Assembly (NCBI RefSeq): GCF_047495875.1
Contig: NC_092472.1
Location: 769,849-833,848, forward strand
Origin: Pithys albifrons albifrons
Taxonomy: Eukaryota; Chordata; Aves; Passeriformes; Thamnophilidae
Direction: 5' to 3'
Length of the DNA stretch: 64,000 nt
In this document: one piece after another, positions 58,407 through 64,000 of the stretch
Position numbering within the stretch: position 1 is the stretch's first letter
Layout of the letters: each line of letters opens with the position of its first letter
Notes under the pieces: model-generated
What the model saw: the letters and a program-made list of their open reading frames with translations, nothing else
Told to the model about the DNA's origin: nothing
The model's database searches: none
Program-made: the position numbers and the translations under genes

Positions 58407-58985
58407 TGTTATAGTTTGGGCTGGCAAAATGCCAACTGCCTGGTACCCAGTCAAAAAGTCCACTCCCAGAGCAGGAGAGTGAGGGAAAACAGCAGAAACG
58501 AGGCTTTAAACACAGTGAGGTTTTTATATTTATACAGAGAAGAGGAGAGCTTAACACAGAATATGAAATAGCACATAGTGACAGGAAACAACAACAGGCT
58601 CACCGAGGTCGCCCCAGCTAACAGGTGAAACTCCAAACCAACCAAACCCCCTCCCCAAAGGAAACCTCCCAGCAAGAGGGAAACAGGAATTAACAGGAAT
58701 GTGCTCATGTCCCCGGCTAAACAGACGTGCAGGGCCTGATATCAGCAGTCAGGGAGCGGGAACCGTTCTGGTCAGAAGCATGGACCGAAGAGAGCAGAGA
58801 CTCCTCCCACCTTGCTTGTTACAGTCCCCGACACTTCCTGATGATGTCAGATGATATGAAATACCTCTATGGCTGCTTAAGTCAGATGATACCTGTCCCC
58901 TCTAATCTGTGTCACACCCTTTGAGGCCTGCTAAAAACTGAGGCCTAAATGGGGACCTATGCTGACTAAAGCCAAAACTACTACA
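58407..58985 (-). mobile_element. Solo LTR with perfect 5-bp target duplication
   Basis: On the minus strand it begins TGTAGTAGTTTTGGCTTTAG and ends GCCCAAACTATAACA, 579 bp. The 5-mer TATGG flanks it exactly on both sides (58402-58406 and 58986-58990). A TATA-like TATAAATATAAAAACC lies near 58517-58540 on the minus strand. The interior is CpG-richer than the neighbourhood. No viral coding sequence accompanies it, so it is the product of LTR-LTR recombination. Confidence 0.9.
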
Positions 58986-58990
58986 TATGG

Positions 58991-61900
58991 TTAAATAAAT
59001 TACTCTTGTTACTGTAGTGGAGTGATGGGAAATACAATCATGTTCCTTAGTGCATGGCTTCAGTTCCTACCTAGACCTTCGATGAGGCACATAAATGAGT
59101 TGCTAATCATCTGCTTGGCACAGATGTCTCCTGCAGATATGCATCTTATGGCACTCAGTCTTTTCATGGCTATTCAATAGGGATGCAAACTGCTTGTGCA
59201 GGCCAGGCTTCCTGGTATTCCTCTTTCTTCTCCGAAGTCACAACTGTCCCTACAAATCTTTTGGACTTCCAAAACACAGTTTTTTAACTGTTTTTTTCAT
59301 AATTACTTGGACTCTGTTGCCCTCAGGACAAATCTTGACAGGTCTTGACTAGTGTGGCATGTGCTGTAGTGGCAGTGAGGCAGCTTTTCGTCTGGGCAGC
59401 AGGTTGTAGTAGGTGACATCTGTTGTTCCTTCCAACTAACTATCTGTAAAATTAGGAAGTGCCTGGAGACTCCAGTAGATTCACATAATTCTGGTGAAAC
59501 CCCCAATCACCCCCTCTATTGTCTTGCTTTGTCTGATGTCAGAAGATCCATCAGGAAGGAGGGAGTGCCAGAGTAGTAAAGTATATCTAGTGCTGGATGG
59601 TTTCACTGGTTTTATCCCTCAAAGGTTTTGCAAAATAGGAATGAAAGGAATGAGCAAAAGGCACGGTCAGAAGGAGCATCTTAGCAGTTACCAGCAAGTC
59701 AAGATGCATTGGAAAGGCAAGATATTTGTCACTGTAGAAATTGTAAATAATAAATGCCTTTATGTCAAGTAACTACGTATGACATCAGTAGAGCAAGTTT
59801 AATTTTGTTTTTAACCTGTGATCTGTCCTGTTTTAATTTTCTGTGATGAGAACTGTGAATCTTTGTGGGGCTTAAACCTACCTGTTCATCCTCATCCTCA
59901 TATACCTAATTCAATATGAATCTGGAACAGCAAAGATATAAGAAAAAAGTCCAAGTGCAGAACATTTGTCTACTGTTAATTATCACTTTTATTAAAAGTG
60001 GGAATGAATCTGTGACAATCTGATGTTCATGGGAAATAAATAACATGGGTGAAAATTTACCTGTGATGAGAAAAATCACTGCAGCCCAAGTTGACAGCAG
60101 AGTCTTAAGCTTTATGCCTCTTAACTGCTTCCAGAACCCAACTAATCACCAGAGCCACAAGGGAGGGGTCACATCTCCTCTTGCTTGTGGCAGAAATACA
60201 GTAAACAAGGAACTGCCACTGCAAAGTATACCTCTCTTCTGTGGTTTTAAACAGTTTCTTTTGGCTGCTTGTTGCTCCATGGGGGTGTTTTTGCTGATGA
60301 GGTGTGCTCACCTCTGAGTACAGGCTGCAGGGAAAATGCTCAGCTGCATGTGGGACTCAGCACAGGTTGCCTGCAGGGACTTACCATTTGCATTTCCCCC
60401 ATTTTGGTAATGAAGCCATGGAATAATTGAAACATCAGGTTTTCTATTTTTTGAGCAGTTTTATGTTGTATGTAGCCCCACCTCAGTCTCTCACAGATCT
60501 AGTCTTCCCTTTACATGCCTTTATTGTTTCTTATTTCAGACTTGAAATACTGTCTTTTTCTGTTACCTTCTTTTGACTTTTCCCTTTCTCTCCTCTACTC
60601 CTCTTTTCCTCACAGCATGTGTCCTACTCAGCTTTTCATTGTTGAAACGTAGGACAGTGAGAAACATCCTGCAGCCTTTCCCTGTCTCCCATCCTCGAGC
60701 AGCTGAGGTTATTAAGTTGTTATTAGCAGTCCATTCAGCCTTAGCAACAGCACTGAAAAGACAAAAAGTTCAGTGTTGGAGAACTTCCTTGACTCCATCC
60801 TGAGAGCAACCACTACACTTCTGCAAGTCTGAGAGTGACCTGTGATCTTAGAGGAGGCTCTGTAGTTTGTGTAACTGGGATGATTTACAGTGAAAAATCT
60901 AGATAAATAGGGCAAAACTAGTTAAATGGAAGAGTGTGACAGAGCCTGTCAGTGATATCTAATAGTTGGGAGAGGTTTTGTTGCTCTTTCATTGATCACA
61001 TAGTGCCTCAGTTGTATACTTCTCAGTTTCAGACACTGTGAATGTGGTTCAGGTTAGTCCTTCAAGGTTCCATGGTTTCTTTGGTAGTTGTTGGTCTTCT
61101 CATCCTTTGTAGCTCCACTGGAGACTTGCTCTGACTTTGTGCATCACTGACACTCACCAGCTTTCACCATTATGAAGCCAAATCCTCCACTGTGCAGTCT
61201 GTGATAACTTCAATGTGCTTGTCTGTACTGCCAGTGGTTCTGGGAAAAGGCATTAATGATGTATTGGATTTCTGGAATCTTTCAAAGCTATTCCTGTGTT
61301 TGGGGAAGTTAATGATGTGATCTGTGCCAACAGGGTCACAAAAGACTGGGAATCACTGGTTCTCAAAGGGAGAAAAATATGTGAGGTCCTTCTGCTTCTC
61401 TTCATAAATTGTCCAGGGGTCCTTCGATCCAACTGTGCCCTACCATTGCCAGCAAGCAGGGAGATACTGGTAGAGCAAAGATAGCATCACTTTCATGTGA
61501 ATCAGAAGAACTGAACTAAGGGGGGAATTCAAAGGAATTACAGCTGATTTTGTTACTGCAGAACAATTGATACCATGTCAGGACAAGGATTTATCTGCCA
61601 ATCCCTCCCCTGCACTCACACAGCGTGCAAATGGCAAACTGATGAACTGAGCTCTTTATTCCCAGCTCCCTGGGCAGCACTAATAGAAAAGCATCCAGAA
61701 TTCTCTATTATCCAAACTAACTAATGAGATATTTGAAGTTCACCTATCCTTGTATTGGTGGTAATTAGCCAGGACATAATCCTAGCTGGTGAGTAACTGC
61801 TGGGAAACACCAGCCTGATATGAGATCCAGGTAATTTGCAAGCAGAAAGGTCAGGGTGGAAGTGCAGTGATGCAAGTGGGTATGGACCTGAGCTCATTGG

Positions 61901-63946
61901 CACCAAATAGCTGTTTAGCTGGAGGTTGTACTTTAGAGGGGGCTCTAAATCATCAATTACATAAATACCAGACTTCCCAATTTACTCACAGCATTTTTTT
62001 TAAATTGTAGTCAGCAGTTATCAATAAGTGGATTTTTTTCTCCATGCAGTTTGCACATGGCACAAATTTTTTGGGACTTGTCAGGTCCAGAGAAATCTGA
62101 GAAACACAGAAGGGGCTTAATCACCTGTGGTGAACAGGACAGAGACGTGACCAAGGCAAACTTATTAAAAACTTGCAATTTAAGCAGTAAATATCATGTT
62201 GGGACTAGGTAAGTTAAAATTACTCATAAGAAAGGCCTACTGGTTTGAATACTTTAAATCAAAGCAGCACTAAAACCCACTAACTTTATGCATACACAAA
62301 GAAATCATATTGGATAAATACGCATAGAATAGTACCTTGATACTCTTGATGCTGTAGCCTTCTGTAATGCTGTGAGTGATCTCATTATGCCACGTCTAAA
62401 ACACTACAGGAGTGGAAAGGCTTCAGAGATCTGCAGTGGAAATAGACTTATGGACAACAGGTGTGTGAGAAGATTGTTCAGGATTGCTGAGTGTCAGAAG
62501 AACAATAAACAGAACTGTTCTAGAGATATTTGAAATAATGAACTGTACAAGGAGAATCAATCAGATGTTCCTATTTACTTTTTCAAAGTATAAAAGCAAA
62601 GGAGTAGTCAATCAAAATGACAAAAATTTAATATTTAGAGTTTTAAACCAGGCTAATCACAAAATACTACTGGAGTTTTCTTGAAGGTGTATGTATTGAG
62701 AACATGTCATGCTGCATTTGTTTTAACAAAGTGAGGAGACAAATCCTGCTCTCCAAAAGCATAAATCTGTTCTAAATACCTTGGTCATGGGAGAAGCTTC
62801 TGCTGTGGGGAATATTATTTTCCATTTTGCTGCAATATTTGCACCTTCATGTGATATATTATTTTCCCCCAACCACTTTTAAGAGCTGATCATAGATTAC
62901 ATAAATCATTTACATGATTCATCATAGCAGCACTTTTATTATCAGAAAATCCTTTTCATTCCATGTTATTTTGATTGATCTTTATAAAGTTCCTGTTTAT
63001 GTTCTCAGAGGGCACAGGCTGTGCATACCTTTTCTGCAGTTAATTGAGGTATTCAACTTCTTTTGCTGCATGTGGGAGACATGTACAGTAGGCACTAGCA
63101 AGAACATCTATCTCTATTATCAGGACATTTGGTACTTTAAACATTAGGCTTTTTGCATCCTTGTTTTTTAGGATTTGGCAAAAATAATGCTTACTGCTTC
63201 ACAGATGAGCTTAACCTTGTCTGTATATAACTAGAAAAATGTTCTTCCAATTGCTGTTCTACAAAATCTGTTGTTCAGTTACTACAGTAGGAAACTGGGG
63301 AGTCTAATTTGTGCAATTTTTTTCACATATGATTCTAGTCAAAATCACTTAGTCCCTTTAGTTACCCTTTCTCATGGTAACAGTATGTATTTTGCAGCAG
63401 CTTTACAAATGTTTTGACATCAACCCAAAAATTGAGAGAGTTTTAGACTGTAGAATTCTATAGAAATAAAAAAAATTAATCCCATTATTTATTTGGCACT
63501 GGTTTTGAATTTTTCTCATTGCTCCAGAAATTACTCAAATAAAATGTGTAATTGACTCTTGATTAATATTTGTCTCATGTTAAGAGTTGAAAATCCTCCA
63601 TTTCTGTGCAGAGCTCTACTGGAGAACTAAACTGAATAGCCTTTCTTTGGTGTAAGTCACAGAACCAATTTATCTCATTAGCTCAATACTGCAGTAAAGA
63701 ATGAGTATTGCAGTAGGTAATGGGCCCAGAAAGCTGTGGAGGAGAGCTCTGTCTCTTACTTAAATTAGATAGTATGGAGAAAACACACACAAGTATTTGG
63801 GTCCACAGAATTTGTTTCCTGTGAAACATCTGTAGTCAACTCTTCAGTCAGTCACTTGTGATGATTTGAAAGTTTAAGGAACAGCAGAGAGCTGATTTGG
63901 TTTAATTAATTGTAAACCATAACAGTAGGTTAGTATGTGGATTTCA
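58991..63946. other. AT-rich unique non-coding stretch
   Basis: No gene or repeat family recognised. Frames stay under about 92 codons. A few short pieces look like CR1 3'-end words, but none is long enough to call. Confidence 0.45.

Positions 63947-64000
<54 letters not shown>
63947..64000. repeat. (GGCT)n tetranucleotide array, runs off the window
   Basis: About 13.5 uninterrupted GGCT units reach the last base of the window, so the full length is unknown. Perfect repetition suggests a polymorphic microsatellite or an assembly edge. Confidence 0.97.

Noticed and set aside
1..64000. CRISPR arrays, operons, phage or bacterial islands
   Set aside because: No regularly spaced repeats, no dense coding, and the repeat families are those of a bird nuclear genome.

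Overview
The window looks like non-coding DNA from a bird nuclear genome, most likely a passerine. The evidence is the repeat content. CR1 LINEs with ATTCTATG-type 3' ends lie on both strands. There are several solo LTRs of avian endogenous-retrovirus type, and three SINEs whose head is a decayed tRNA-Ile and whose tail is a CR1 3' end, the TguSINE1 pattern known from zebra finch. I found no bacterial-style gene, no CRISPR array and no convincing intact host protein-coding gene. Most open frames are short and chance-like. Two anonymous gene-like spots, a possible 149-bp exon near 41.0 kb and a 165-codon frame near 41.9 kb, are listed with low confidence.

Layout. 1-12.7 kb: mostly unique AT-rich sequence with two tRNA-Ile/CR1 SINEs (1.5 and 9.3 kb), a short CR1 3' end (3.0 kb) and an old CR1 relic (7.8-9.0 kb). 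12.7-14.3 kb: an LTR fragment abutting a 1.6-kb broken CR1. 16.1-16.6, 20.7-21.1, 24.8-25.7 and 27.7-28.3 kb: solo LTRs or LTR fragments. 28.5-29.2 kb: a CR1 3' end whose terminus matches the tail of the SINEs. 31.3 kb: a third tRNA-Ile/CR1 SINE. 34.05-34.40 kb: a composite SINE. 35.3-35.8 and 39.5-40.3 kb: LTRs. 45.4-51.8 kb: an RTE-like LINE split by a 2.4-kb CR1. 54.2-55.1 kb: an LTR inside an LTR. 58.4-59.0 kb: a solo LTR with a perfect 5-bp target duplication. The window ends inside a (GGCT)n tetranucleotide array.

The most interesting content is a matched set of two retroelements. The RTE-like LINE at 45.4-51.8 kb has an APE-type endonuclease, a reverse transcriptase, a C-terminal zinc-finger-like motif and a (GAT)n tail. 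The SINE at 34.05-34.40 kb (minus strand) reads tRNA-Gln, then 5S rRNA, then a stretch homologous to the LINE's own 5' leader, then the LINE's own 3' end. It is therefore a short non-autonomous derivative of the RTE, capped by two different RNA polymerase III gene sequences. A second partnership is visible in parallel: the tRNA-Ile SINEs share their 3' end with the CR1 at 28.5 kb. The RTE copy here is dead (two frameshifts and two stops in its 5' half, a changed catalytic motif, a CR1 insertion). All similarities were judged by eye against remembered family features, without database searches.
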